Origin: RYN-230 sp963813975
Lineage (GTDB): Bacteria > Actinomycetota > Actinomycetes > Streptosporangiales > Streptosporangiaceae
Length of the DNA: 64,000 bases
Direction of reading: 5' to 3'
NCBI GenBank assembly: GCA_963813975.1
Contig: CAWFAP010000001.1
Span: forward strand, 1 to 64,000
Below, piece by piece: positions 35,579-45,041 of the stretch. The notes beneath the pieces were generated by a model. That model saw only the letters and a program-made list of their open reading frames with translations. It made no database searches and had not been told where the DNA came from. The translations under genes were made by a program, and so were the position numbers. The stretch's first letter is position 1. The number at the start of each line of letters is the position of its first letter.

Positions 35579-36685
35579 CAGCCCCGACCACGACGTGTCG
35601 CGTGCACAAGTGCCGCGCCGGATCGGCGTCCAGCCACATTCGGACTGACCCAGGCAGACCGCCCGACGGCGCGGCAAGAATGCGCAGCGGGAACACCCAC
35701 AAGATCCGTGTCGCGATCAGTGTGCCAGCGACCGCGAGAGCGTCCGCCGGCCATGCCTGGCGTGGGAGAGGGCGCGGATCAGGGTAGGCAATTGCAGCCC
35801 GATGAGGCTGAAGACCACGCTTTCCAGCAGGAAGATGACGGTCTGGTAGACCGAGTGCAGCTGCAGCCGGGTCTGCGCCGTGGTGATCTTTTCCCGCCGG
35901 GTACCGATGGCCAGCCCTGCGACGATCACCGCCATCACCGGTGAGACGTGCGCGGCCGCGCCGAGCACATACGCTGCGTACGGGGTGATGAGGGCCACCA
36001 CGGTTTCCAGCACCGGATCGGTGACGCGTCGCCGCACGGCGATGACGCCGGCTGCGATCACACCGCCCACTGCCGCGCCCCCGGCCGCCAGTAGCACGAA
36101 CTGCCCAGCGCCGTGCAGCAGCAGTCCCGCCGCGGTGGCGCCGGCTGTTCCGGCGACCGCGACAGAAACGGCGATCTGGTACAGCACCAGGCTGGTCGCG
36201 TCGTTGAACAGGCTTTCCGCCTGCACGAGCGCCTGGACCCTGGCCGGCAATGAAAGCCGCCGGCCCAGCGCGCTGACCGCCACCGGGTCGGTGCTGGCCA
36301 GCACCGCACCGAGCACGAACGCCATGCTCGCCGGAACCGCCGCAACCGCCCCTGCCACTCCAGCCACCGCGGCCGCGGACGCCAGCACCAAGCCCACCGC
36401 CAGCACGCCGACAGGCCGCCACACGGCCCGCAGATCACGCCAGGGGAGCTCCTCACTGGCCGCATACAACAGCGGCGGCAACACGACCAGGCTGACCACA
36501 TCGGGTGGCACACGGATCTCCGGCACACCCGGAAACAGGCCAATCAGCAGCCCCGCGATCACCAGCAGAGAGGGAGCCGGGATGCGCAGCCTCCCGGCGA
36601 AAGCCGCGACCACCGTGCCCAGCACAACCAGCAACAAAACCGTCTCGACACCGCGCACGCCACCAACCCCGCCAGCTCGAACCAT
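35579..36685 (-). pseudogene. CPA1-type Na+/H+ antiporter, frameshifted and truncated
   Basis: From ATG 36685 about ten helices are readable: ETVLLLVVLGTVVAAFAGRL, the CPA1 signature VLASTDPVAVSALG and QAESLFNDATSLVLYQ (catalytic Asp/Asn-Asp). A frame change near 35755 moves the reading from IRALSHAR to QAWPADALAVAGTLIATRI, a second near 35600 leads to TSWSGL, and then the gene ends in the YciI fragment. About 150 C-terminal residues are lost. Inferred one deletion that fused it to YciI plus later frameshifts. Confidence 0.8.
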
Positions 36686-37000
36686 CCAATGAATGCCGAC
36701 CAGGCTTCCCGGCGCACCACCTCCACCGTAGCGGAGGTCGCTGAGGATCCCCAGGCTGCCGGAAACCCGCCTGTTAAGTGGGTTCAGCAGCCAGAAGCCA
36801 GGCTGACTGCCTCCAGCGGCCTGGATAGCTGCGCTGATGGGCGGCACAGCAGGACTGCCGGTACGCGATTCCCGGTGAGCCGTATTATCCAGACACCTGC
36901 GATAGCAGCGCCGCCCTCGTTAGCCTGAGCCACGGTGTGCCGGGAAGCCTGGTCGGCTTCTGCACGCGGACGTCACGGCGCAGGAGGGGCGGGGCCGTCT

Positions 37001-38635
37001 ATGGATGCTCACATCACCTCGGGCACAGCGGGGGAACAACTCTCGGCGCCGGCGGCGGCCCCGGCGGGCACGCTCATCGCCGATCGGACGGAGGTGGGCA
37101 GGCCGGACCGGCCCACCAGGTGGCGCATGCCCAGCGGGTGGCCATTGCTGCCGGTGCTGATCGTCCAGGCGCTGCTGTCCCTCCGGCTGGTCCGGGCCGA
37201 CACGGCCTACCAGGATGAGGGGCTGTATCTGTGGGCCGGGCACCTGCAATGGGCGAACTGGCTGCACGGCACGGCCATCCCGCCGTTTGCCTATTACTTC
37301 TCGGGCGCGCCGGTGATCTACCCGCCGCTGGGTGCCCTGGCGGATCACGTCGGCGGGCTGGCCGGGGCCCGGATCCTGTCCCTGGTTTTCATGCTCGCGG
37401 CGACCACATTGCTGTTCAGCGCGACCCGGTACCGCTACGGGCGGCGGGCCGCGTTCTTCGCAGCCGCGCTGTTCGCGGTGCTGGGCCCGACCTTGCACTT
37501 GGGCGCGTTCGCCACGTACAAGGCCTTGTCGCTGTTCCTGGTCGCGGTGGCGGTCTGGTGCGTGCTGCGGGCGGGTGAGCGAGGCGAGCTGCCAGGCCGT
37601 ATGATCGCGGCCGGCGTCGCGCTGGCGCTGGCCAACGCCACGTCGTACTCCACGGTCTTGTTCGACGTGCTGGTGCTGGTGCTGGTGGTGCTGGCCGTGT
37701 TCCCGGCGCCGGGCGGCCGGGTCGCGCTCCGGCGCGTCGGCATCCTGCTCGGCACGGTGATCGCGCTGCTGGGCGCGGGCCTGCTGATCGGCGGGAGCAA
37801 CTACCTGAACGGGTTCAAGGTAACCGTCCTGACCCCCGTGGCGCACACGAGCTCGCCCTTGTCTGTGCTGTCCAGTACTTGGTACTGGGCGGGCATTCTG
37901 GTCATCCTGGCCGTGGGGGGCGTGGTCTTCAGTGCGGTGCGGCGGGAGGGCCGGACCGGGACCTGGCTGCTGGGCGTCCTGGCCGCCGCCGCGATCCTCG
38001 GGCCGGCCGAGCAGGCCTGGCTGCATACCGCCGCGCTGCTGAACGAGCACGTGGGGGTGGGAGCCTGGTTCGCAGCCATCGCCGCCGGCTACGCCGTCGA
38101 CCGGTTCGTCGCCGCCGCACCGGCCGGGCGGGAGCAGGCGCTCATGAGTGCGGCCTGCGTGATCGCGCTGGCCTTCCCCGTGTACCTGGGCGCGGTGCAG
38201 TCGCAGGCGTTCGCGACCAGCTGGCCCAATGCGAAGGCTTTCATCGCGGTATTCCGCCCGCTGGCCGCCCACAGTACAGGGCCGATGCTGGTGGAGGACC
38301 CCTCGATCGCCAAGTACTATCTGCCGTCCGGGCACGATTGGGAGCGCTGGTCCAGTACCCGCAACATCGTCCTGGCCTCCGGGGCCAGCACCGGGACCTC
38401 AACGGGCATCATCTCAGCGGGTAACGCCGCGACCTTCGCTTACTACATCGCCCATGGTTACTTCTCCTATGTGGCCCTCAACTTCACCGACACCACCGCG
38501 CTGGACCACGGCCTGGCCACCGAGCTGCACGGCAACCGGCACTACCACACCATCGCGGTCGTCCCCTACGGCATCGAAGTCCCGCCGGTCGGCCAGGGCA
38601 CCTATGTGATCTGGAAATACGAGCCCCGGCGCTAA
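37001..38635 (+). CDS. GT39/ArnT-like membrane glycosyltransferase
   Basis: 544 aa from ATG 37001 (CAGGAGGGG 12-20 nt upstream); an earlier frame start at 36935 lacks a signal. Around ten TM helices in the GT-C plan: TM1 WPLLPVLIVQALLSLRLV, then the acidic loop RADTAYQDEGLYLWAGHLQ, whose Asp/Glu pair is in the position of the GT-C catalytic metal/base residues. A soluble C-terminal portion (from about 420) follows. It likely uses a polyprenyl-phosphate sugar to glycosylate proteins or lipids outside the membrane. Substrate unknown. Confidence 0.83.
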   Translation: MDAHITSGTAGEQLSAPAAAPAGTLIADRTEVGRPDRPTRWRMPSGWPLLPVLIVQALLSLRLVRADTAYQDEGLYLWAGHLQWANWLHGTAIPPFAYYFSGAPVIYPPLGALADHVGGLAGARILSLVFMLAATTLLFSATRYRYGRRAAFFAAALFAVLGPTLHLGAFATYKALSLFLVAVAVWCVLRAGERGELPGRMIAAGVALALANATSYSTVLFDVLVLVLVVLAVFPAPGGRVALRRVGILLGTVIALLGAGLLIGGSNYLNGFKVTVLTPVAHTSSPLSVLSSTWYWAGILVILAVGGVVFSAVRREGRTGTWLLGVLAAAAILGPAEQAWLHTAALLNEHVGVGAWFAAIAAGYAVDRFVAAAPAGREQALMSAACVIALAFPVYLGAVQSQAFATSWPNAKAFIAVFRPLAAHSTGPMLVEDPSIAKYYLPSGHDWERWSSTRNIVLASGASTGTSTGIISAGNAATFAYYIAHGYFSYVALNFTDTTALDHGLATELHGNRHYHTIAVVPYGIEVPPVGQGTYVIWKYEPRR

Positions 38636-38762
38636 CCGAAGTGCCGAGCTCCGTGCACGCGTTACCAGCTGATTCCAGCTCCTGACTAGGACGATCTTTC
38701 TGGGATTATCCACGGGCTGCGCTTGTGCCTGATGGGCCGTTGCTGGCCGTGAGGAGGACGCC

Positions 38763-40703
38763 GTGCCTGAGGGCAGCCCGACGGGTGCGGCGCATTCCTT
38801 TTCGGGGCGGACGGCGTGGGCGCGGAATCTGCAGACGCCGCTGCGGGTGTTCCTGCGCACGGAGACCGGCAGCGCCGCTGTCCTGCTGGGCATGACGGTG
38901 GCCGCGCTGGCCTGGGTGAATATTGACGCTGCGTCGTATGACGCGGTGTGGGGCGCGCGGCTGTCGGTCCGGCTCGCCGGCGCGGGGGTGTCGCTGGACC
39001 TGCGCGAGTGGGTGAACAGCGGTTTGATGACGTTCTTTTTCTTCGTTTTCGGCCTGGAAGCCCGCCGCGAGTTCGACATGGGCGAGCTGCGGGAACGGGC
39101 CCGGCTGGCCCTGCCGGTCGCGGCCGGCCTCGGCGGGCTCCTGATCCCCGTGGGGATCTACCTGGCCGTCAACGCCGGGCGGCCCACTGCCCACGGGTGG
39201 GGCGCGGCGATGTCCACGGACACGGCGTTCGCGCTCGGGATGCTCGCTCTGACTGGTCCCCGGTTCCCCGACCGGGTCCGCGCGTTCTTGCTGTCGGTAG
39301 CGGTCGTTGACGACCTCGCCTCGCTGGTCGTCATCGGCGCCGCTTACACCACGGCTCTCGCGGCTGTCCCGCTGGCCGCCGCGGCCGGGATCTTCGCCGT
39401 GATCCTGATCCTGCGCCGGGCCAGGATCCGCTACGGCATCGTCTACGCGCTGCTGGGCATCGCGGTGTGGGTCGCGGTCCTGAAGTCCGGCATCGACCCC
39501 GTCGTCGTCGGCCTGGTCATGGGCTTGCTGACCTTCGCCTACCCGGCGGCCCGGACCGACCTGGAACGTGCCAGTGACCTGTTCCGCAGTTTCCGCGAGC
39601 AGCCAACTCCTGATCTCGCGCAGTCGGCGCGGGCTGGGCTCGTCTCGGCGCTGTCCCCGAACGAGCGGCTTCAGCAGCTTTATCATCCCTGGACCAGCTA
39701 CGTCATCGTGCCGCTATTCGCGCTGGCGAACGCCGGCATCGCCATCAGCGGCACTTTCCTCGCCCGCGCCTACACCTCCCCGGTCACCCTCGGGATCCTC
39801 ATCGGCTACGTCGCCGGGAAGCCGCTGGGCATCACCGGCGGGTCCTGGCTGCTCACCCGCCTGAGCCGCGGCCGGCTGCGGCCGCCGGTCGGCTGGGCGG
39901 CCGTCGCGGGCGTCGGCACGATCGCCGGTATCGGCTTCGCCGTGTCCATCCTGATCGCGACTCTCGCCTTCACCGGGACCGCCCTGCAGGAGGCCAAACT
40001 TGGCGTCCTGTCCACCGTTGTCGCTGCGCCCGCCGTCACCTGGCTGGTGTTCCGTGCCACCGCGCTGCTGCCTGCGCGGCTGCAGATCCGCGCGCTGCTC
40101 GGAACTTCCGAGGTGATTACCGACCTCGGCGCACCCGTTGATCCGGGTCGCGATCACATCCGTGGCCCCGGGCGGGCGCCGGTCACCATCGTGGAGTACG
40201 GCGACTTCGAATGCCCCTACTGCGGCCAGGCCGAGCCCGTGGTGCGGGAACTGCTGGCCGGCCACGGTGATGTCCGGTACGTGTGGCGGCACCTGCCGCT
40301 CAACGACGTCCACCCGCACGCTCAGCTCGCCGCCGAGGCCGCGGAAGCCGCTGCCGGCCAGGGCGCATTCTGGGACATGCACGACCTGCTCCTGCGTCAT
40401 CAGGACAGGCTCCAGATGCGTGACCTGCTCCGCTACGCCACTGACCTCGGACTCGACACCGACAGGTTCAGCGACGATCTCAGGAAGCACGCCGGGGCCG
40501 CGAGGATCGCCGAGGACGTGGACTCCGCGGATCTCAGCGGCGTGTCCGGCACACCGACCTTCTTCATCAACGGCCGCCGCCACTATGGCAGCTACGACAT
40601 CGCCGCGCTCACCGCCGCTGTCCTGGCCGCCAAAGCCGCCAGGCCCGCCCCACTCGCCGGACCTGGCCTGGGCAGCACGGCCGGCGACGATCGGGCCCGC
40701 TGA
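38763..40703 (+). CDS. nhaA: NhaA Na+/H+ antiporter fused to DsbA-like thioredoxin
   Basis: 646 aa, GTG 38763 with GAGGAGGACGCC upstream. Residues 25-445 form a complete NhaA: twelve helices, TFFFFVFGLEARRE, the transport-site pair Asp183-Asp184 in SVAVVDDLASLVVI, TSYVIVPLFALANAGI. Residues 460-630 form a DsbA/thioredoxin domain with CPYC at 484-487, the NDVHPHAQ region and cis-Pro in SGTPTFFING. It imports protons and exports sodium; the redox domain should face the outside of the membrane. This fusion is known from other actinomycetes; its purpose is unclear. Confidence 0.93.
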   Translation: MPEGSPTGAAHSFSGRTAWARNLQTPLRVFLRTETGSAAVLLGMTVAALAWVNIDAASYDAVWGARLSVRLAGAGVSLDLREWVNSGLMTFFFFVFGLEARREFDMGELRERARLALPVAAGLGGLLIPVGIYLAVNAGRPTAHGWGAAMSTDTAFALGMLALTGPRFPDRVRAFLLSVAVVDDLASLVVIGAAYTTALAAVPLAAAAGIFAVILILRRARIRYGIVYALLGIAVWVAVLKSGIDPVVVGLVMGLLTFAYPAARTDLERASDLFRSFREQPTPDLAQSARAGLVSALSPNERLQQLYHPWTSYVIVPLFALANAGIAISGTFLARAYTSPVTLGILIGYVAGKPLGITGGSWLLTRLSRGRLRPPVGWAAVAGVGTIAGIGFAVSILIATLAFTGTALQEAKLGVLSTVVAAPAVTWLVFRATALLPARLQIRALLGTSEVITDLGAPVDPGRDHIRGPGRAPVTIVEYGDFECPYCGQAEPVVRELLAGHGDVRYVWRHLPLNDVHPHAQLAAEAAEAAAGQGAFWDMHDLLLRHQDRLQMRDLLRYATDLGLDTDRFSDDLRKHAGAARIAEDVDSADLSGVSGTPTFFINGRRHYGSYDIAALTAAVLAAKAARPAPLAGPGLGSTAGDDRAR

Positions 40704-41021
40704 CGACCGCGGGGAAGAATGCCCGTAGCCACCTGTCCCAGGCGAGCCCCGGTCCCGATGCTTCCCAGTTCAGTGTTCCTGGCCATTTTTGGTCCAGCCG
40801 AGAGCATGCCGGCGCGAGGCCGCCCGGCCACGTGAAGCGGCGGCGGGCGCCTTCCTGCCAGCCCTTGCCGGAGTCCGTCGTTGCCAAGACCAATGCGTTG
40901 GTACGGCAGGTCCGCCCTACCTGCGTCACGCAGGCCCACGGGCAGCTTCAGCTCTCTGCCCAGCGGTATCCCGCCAGAGACCGGCTGGTAAGACGCTCCA
41001 GCAGATCCCGGGCATCAAGCG
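40704..41021. other. Gene-free stretch
   Basis: About 320 bp with no supported gene between the NhaA fusion and the F420-family gene, which converge on it. Confidence 0.45.
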
Positions 41022-41528
41022 TCACCCGGAGCCGCCCGCAAGTTCGAAGGCGATCATCGGCAGGCTGCTCTCCTGGTCGCTTATCCGGGCGCCGAGGGTT
41101 GTCTCGAAGACCGGCTTCAGCGCGGCCCACGCGTGCGGATGCCCGGCCGCATAGGCCGCCAGCGCCGCGGCTGTCTCCTCGCTGGTGAGCAGCCGTGCTG
41201 TCGCTGGCGCTGGCCTGTGCCCGCCGGCATAGACGCGGACGTACGGGTTGGCGCGGACGTTGCTGAACCACTGGGCCCTGGCCCCGAACCCGGAGGCCAC
41301 CACGTAGGTGCCGGGCCGGGAGCGGGCGACGACTTCCAGGACGACATAACGCCGGGCGCCAGATTTCCGCCCGAGATGCTCGAGCATCAGCAGCCGCGAT
41401 CCGAGCAGGAACCCCAGGCGTGCCCGGTAGAGCCCGATGGGCGCGCGGGCGAGCCAGCGGACCCGCAGCAGCCCGGCGGCCCAGGCCGCCATGGCGCCGC
41501 TGGCAGATGATGATGCGGATGAGGGCAC
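41022..41528 (-). CDS. Deazaflavin-dependent (FDOR-type) oxidoreductase
   Basis: 168 aa. After a short helix (GAMAAWAAGLLRVRWLARAP) the split-barrel is readable: LLMLEHLGRKSGARRYVVLEVVARS, YVVASGFGARAQWFSNVRANPYVRV, then TSEETAAALAAYAAGHPHA near the C-terminus. The GARAQWF-x-N-[VI]-x-A-N-P motif marks the nitroreductase/deazaflavin family, so reduced F420 or FMN is the likely cofactor. It follows a dead TetR gene by 36 bp and was probably once repressed by it. Confidence 0.85.
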   Translation of the reverse strand: MPSSASSSASGAMAAWAAGLLRVRWLARAPIGLYRARLGFLLGSRLLMLEHLGRKSGARRYVVLEVVARSRPGTYVVASGFGARAQWFSNVRANPYVRVYAGGHRPAPATARLLTSEETAAALAAYAAGHPHAWAALKPVFETTLGARISDQESSLPMIAFELAGGSG

Positions 41529-41564
41529 TGCTTTCCTCCCACGGGGGATCGTGCGCGAACAGTT

Positions 41565-42163
41565 TCAGGGCTGACCAGGCGCGGAAGCCGCTAGCCCGTC
41601 CCGGTAGAGCGACGGCACCCCGGCGACCAAGTGCCGCATGGCTGCGGCCGGCAGCGGATCGGCACCGAGGACGCCGGGGAGGCGGGCGCGCAGGCAGGAT
41701 CAATACCGCCAGATCATTGACCAGTAAGAATGCGGCACGAACCGGGCGGTCGCCGCCAGCAGGCCCTAGGCCCAGCCAGGCCAGTTCACCGAACGTACGC
41801 TCGCTGGCGGTGTTCAGCGTGCAGAACAGGGCGGCTGCCGCCGAGCCCCCGGCGATCAGCATCCGCGAGGCAGGCCGGGACCGGGGAGCCCGCCCGAAGA
41901 TGGCGGATCGCCGCACCGGCCCGGCCTGTCAGCGCCGCCGGGATGGACGGGGCGGCGGCGGGACCAGGCACTACCTGGGCGAGAACCGCCTCCAGGTTGC
42001 GCCGCACATGAACGTCAACGCATCACGCAGCCTGTCCTCCGGCTGCAAGTGCCGCACGACCAGCGCGGGAGGCACCCCAGCCACCCCCCGCGACATTGCG
42101 GATGCTCACGGCGGTGGGTCGCTCATTGCAAAAGCCGCAGCGCCTTATCACGGGTGACCGTCC
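41565..42163 (-). pseudogene. Decayed TetR regulator (ghost copy of 30091-30723)
   Basis: Reads right to left in alternating frames: RDKALRLL (about 42150), AVSIRNVAGG, then GVPPALVVRHLQPEDRLRDAL matching the HTH of the TetR at 30091 (GVSPALVVHHFGSKEGLREVV), AGSPVPACL, AAFLLVNDLAVLIL and a C-terminal GADPLPAAAMRHLVAGVPSLY ending in a stop at 41565. At least four frameshifts and an internal stop. Its likely former target is the oxidoreductase gene directly downstream. Confidence 0.78.
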
Positions 42164-42244
42164 GCGAGTGATGTGACATGCCCGGGGGCCGATCGCCACC
42201 GGAGACGGCCAGCGAACTGGGGCGCCGCGTGATGCCCGCCGGTT

Positions 42245-44272
42245 TCAATGGGTGCCGGGGATGCGGGGGCGCTGGCCGTCCTGGTCGCTGTCCGGCATGT
42301 CCTGCGCCAGCGGTGGTACCGAAGACTGTGGTGCCCGGGCGAGCAGGTTGATGCGGTCGCCCGGGGTCAGGGTGAGGCTGGGCTCGGCATCCTGCAGCCG
42401 GCGGTTGCGCAGGACGGAGACCGGGAGGATGCCGGGTGGCCAGGTGATGGCGGCCAGTGCCTGGCCTGACGCCGGGGAGCCGTCCTCGATGGTGACCTCG
42501 AGGACCTGGTAGCCCGGGAGCGGGTCGGGTGGCTCCTGTCTGGAGGATTCCCCGTCTGGCCGGCCCCCGGTTGCGGCGGCCTGGGGCCCGATCTCGCGGG
42601 CGACGGTGTCTAGCACGCTCGCGCCGGTGATCCAGCCCTCCACCTGCTGGCCGTCGCCGGACAGCACGGGCAGTCCGTCGCGGCCGTAGGCCGCGATCTG
42701 GCGCAGAGCCTGGGCGAGGGACTCGCTGGCGAGGACCGTCTGCGGGTCGCCCTGGTAGGTGACCGGGCCAGCCAGCCGGGCCAGAGCCCGGGCCGCCCGG
42801 CCGTCGCCGTCTGGCCCGGGGGCGATGGCGAGCGGGTCGGGGAATGGCCGCATGACGTCGGCGGCTTTCAGGTCGCCGAACGCCCGCCAGGGTGCGGCGC
42901 GGTCGATGTCCTGCCCGCGGCGCAGCAGTTTTGTGGTGTAGATGGTGCCGTAGCTCAGCGCCCGCGAGGTGGCGGTGGCGATGGCCACGGCCAGCATCAC
43001 CGGCAGGGTCAGGGTGAAGTCGCCGGTCATCTCGACCACGCTGGCCAGCGAGGTCAGCGGGGCGCGGGCAGCGGAGGTGAACACCGCCCCCATGGCCACC
43101 ACCGCGTACAGGGCAGGCTGGCCGGCGCCCGGGCCGAGCAGGTGATCAGCGATCTCGCCGAACGCCATGCCCGAGGTGACCCCGATGAACAGCGAGGGCG
43201 CGAAAACCCCGCCGGACCCGCCGATGCCCAGCGTCAGGCTGCACGCAATGATCTTCCCGGCGGCCAGCACGATCAGGAACCACAGGACGTAATTCCCGGC
43301 GATCGCCTTGTCCATGACGGGGTAGCCGACGCCGTACATCTGCGGGAGCGCCAGCAGGACCAGGCCGAGGACGATGCCGCCGATGGCCGGCCAGGCCCAC
43401 TCCGGCCGGTTCTTCCAGGCGATGTCCCACAGGTCTTCCATCTTGTACACGACGGTCTTGAACGTCAGGCCAATGAGGGCCGCGACCACGGCGAGGACCG
43501 CCACCAGCAGGTAGTTGCGGGGGTGGTGCAGCGCGATGCCGGAGGGGAATCCGGACAGGAACGGCCGGTTGCCCAGGAAAGGGATGGCGACGGCGTCGGC
43601 GATCATCGCGGACAGCATGACCGTGAACAGCGCGTCCACGGACAGTTCCCGCAAGATGATCTCCACCCCGAAGAACACCCCGGTGATCGGCGCGTTGAAC
43701 GTAGCCGCGATGCCGCCGCCCGCGCCGCAGGCGACCAGGATCCGCATCCGGTTCTCCGGCATGCGGACCCACTGACCCAGCCCGGAGGCCAGCGCGGAGC
43801 CGATCTGCACGATCGGGCCCTCCCGGCCGACCGACCCGCCGGCGCCGATGCAGATGGCCGAGGCCACCGCCTTGACCACGCTGACCTGCGGGCGGATCCG
43901 GCCGCCGTTCTCCGCGACCGCGATCATCACCTCAGGGACGCCGTGGCCGCGGGCCTCGCGGGCGTACCGGTAGATAAGCGGGCCGTAGATGATGCCGCCG
44001 ATGACCGGGATCACCACGAAGAATCCCAGCCCGAGCCACGGCAGGTGACTGCTCCCGACATGGCCGTCCTGGCCGAACTGCACGTGCCCGGTGGCCAGCC
44101 AGGTGAAGAAGTAGATCAGGTAACGGAACGCCACCGCACCCAGCCCGGACCCCGCGCCTACCAGCATCGCGATCACGAACAGGCCAGCCCGTGAGGCCCG
44201 CAGCCAACTGCCTGTCCTGGCGGCCCACGGCAGCGTCCCCGCCGGCGTGCTGGACCCTGCCGCGCCCGTCAT
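42245..44272 (-). CDS. ClC chloride channel/antiporter with regulatory C-terminus
   Basis: 675 aa. The ClC core (about 30-440) has the anion-selectivity motifs GSVGREGP (146-153) and GIGGSGGVFAPSLF, plus AARAPLTSLASVVEMTGDF. The C-terminal part holds a CBS-like region (ADVMRPFPDPLAI; LARLAGPVTYQGDPQTVLASESLAQALRQIAAYGRDGLPV) and a final TrkA_C/RCK_C-like domain (YQVLEVTIEDGSPASGQALAAI...DRINLLARAP). Likely exchanges chloride for protons in acid or osmotic stress. Its start overlaps the MarR stop by 4 nt, so they form an operon. Confidence 0.93.
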   Translation of the reverse strand: MTGAAGSSTPAGTLPWAARTGSWLRASRAGLFVIAMLVGAGSGLGAVAFRYLIYFFTWLATGHVQFGQDGHVGSSHLPWLGLGFFVVIPVIGGIIYGPLIYRYAREARGHGVPEVMIAVAENGGRIRPQVSVVKAVASAICIGAGGSVGREGPIVQIGSALASGLGQWVRMPENRMRILVACGAGGGIAATFNAPITGVFFGVEIILRELSVDALFTVMLSAMIADAVAIPFLGNRPFLSGFPSGIALHHPRNYLLVAVLAVVAALIGLTFKTVVYKMEDLWDIAWKNRPEWAWPAIGGIVLGLVLLALPQMYGVGYPVMDKAIAGNYVLWFLIVLAAGKIIACSLTLGIGGSGGVFAPSLFIGVTSGMAFGEIADHLLGPGAGQPALYAVVAMGAVFTSAARAPLTSLASVVEMTGDFTLTLPVMLAVAIATATSRALSYGTIYTTKLLRRGQDIDRAAPWRAFGDLKAADVMRPFPDPLAIAPGPDGDGRAARALARLAGPVTYQGDPQTVLASESLAQALRQIAAYGRDGLPVLSGDGQQVEGWITGASVLDTVAREIGPQAAATGGRPDGESSRQEPPDPLPGYQVLEVTIEDGSPASGQALAAITWPPGILPVSVLRNRRLQDAEPSLTLTPGDRINLLARAPQSSVPPLAQDMPDSDQDGQRPRIPGTH

Positions 44273-44826
44273 GACCCGCCCCCTGTGCTTGCAGCGGCCC
44301 GCTTTCCCCTGGCCGCCCTCGGCGGGGGCACGTCAGCCGGATCTGCTGGCCACTGGCTGTCAGGGATCTCCCCGGCCGCCAGGGCGAACTCCTGCAGCGC
44401 GGCGGCCACCGCCAGCTGCCGGGGCGCCGGGAGCCGGCGCAAGATACCGGCGATCAGGGCCCGCCGCCGGGCGGTCGCCTGATCCACCACCTGCCGCCCC
44501 GCCGGGGTGATCGAGACCTGCACCGCACGGCGGTCCGACCGGGCGCGGTGCCGGCGGATCAGGCCCTTGCGCAGCAGCCGGTCGCACATCCGCCCGGCCG
44601 TGGACGGCGTCACGTCCAGCGCCCCGGCCAGGTCTGTCATCCGCTGCGGGCCCCGCGAGGCCAGCACCACCAGCGCCCGGTACTGGGCGATCGTCGTGTC
44701 CTCCGCGGCCGCGCCCAGCGAACTGGTCGCCACCGCGATCAGCGTCCGGCTCGCCATCAGCACCGCATCCACGGCGGCCTCGTCCGCCACAGCCACATCC
44801 GCCACCTGCCTGGTCACGGCCGCCAC
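44269..44826 (-). CDS. MarR family regulator in operon with ClC
   Basis: 185 aa. Winged helix at about 50-115: ALVVLASRGPQRMTDLAGALDV, then TAGRMCDRLLRKGLIRRHRARSDRRAVQVSITPAGR with the DxR-type wing. Upstream on the minus strand is the palindrome ATTCATTATGAAT (44854-44866), a likely operator about 28 bp before the GTG start. It is the first gene of a two-gene operon and probably represses itself and the channel until a ligand, such as a phenolic, binds. Confidence 0.9.
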   Translation of the reverse strand: MAAVTRQVADVAVADEAAVDAVLMASRTLIAVATSSLGAAAEDTTIAQYRALVVLASRGPQRMTDLAGALDVTPSTAGRMCDRLLRKGLIRRHRARSDRRAVQVSITPAGRQVVDQATARRRALIAGILRRLPAPRQLAVAAALQEFALAAGEIPDSQWPADPADVPPPRAARGKRAAASTGGGS

Positions 44827-44853
44827 TCCTCTTTTACTCGCTAACTGCGATTA

Positions 44854-44866
44854 ATTCATTATGAAT
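44854..44866. promoter_or_regulatory. Perfect palindrome upstream of MarR-ClC operon
   Basis: ATTCAT-T-ATGAAT, 6-bp arms around one base, inside the most AT-rich patch of the region and 28 bp upstream of the MarR start. Candidate MarR operator. Confidence 0.55.
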
Positions 44867-45041
44867 CTATCAGCCACTGCAAGTTAGCCCGGTAAGGGGA
44901 GGCAAGGTAGGCGAGGCCACACGGCCGCCGGAGGGGGCATGCTCGTGCAGATCCTGACGTTGCAGGTAAGACACCGACATGGCCTGGGCCGCGCGCTGCT
45001 GACCGCGGCCGGCACCGGCCTGGGCGCCCCGGCCACGTAAC

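Noticed and set aside
36920..38335. 471-codon minus-strand frame inside the glycosyltransferase gene
   Set aside because: Antisense shadow of the GT39-like gene with no recognisable protein features.
43142..44194. 350-codon plus-strand frame opposite the ClC gene
   Set aside because: Asp/Arg/Gln-rich shadow of the ClC transporter; no start signal.
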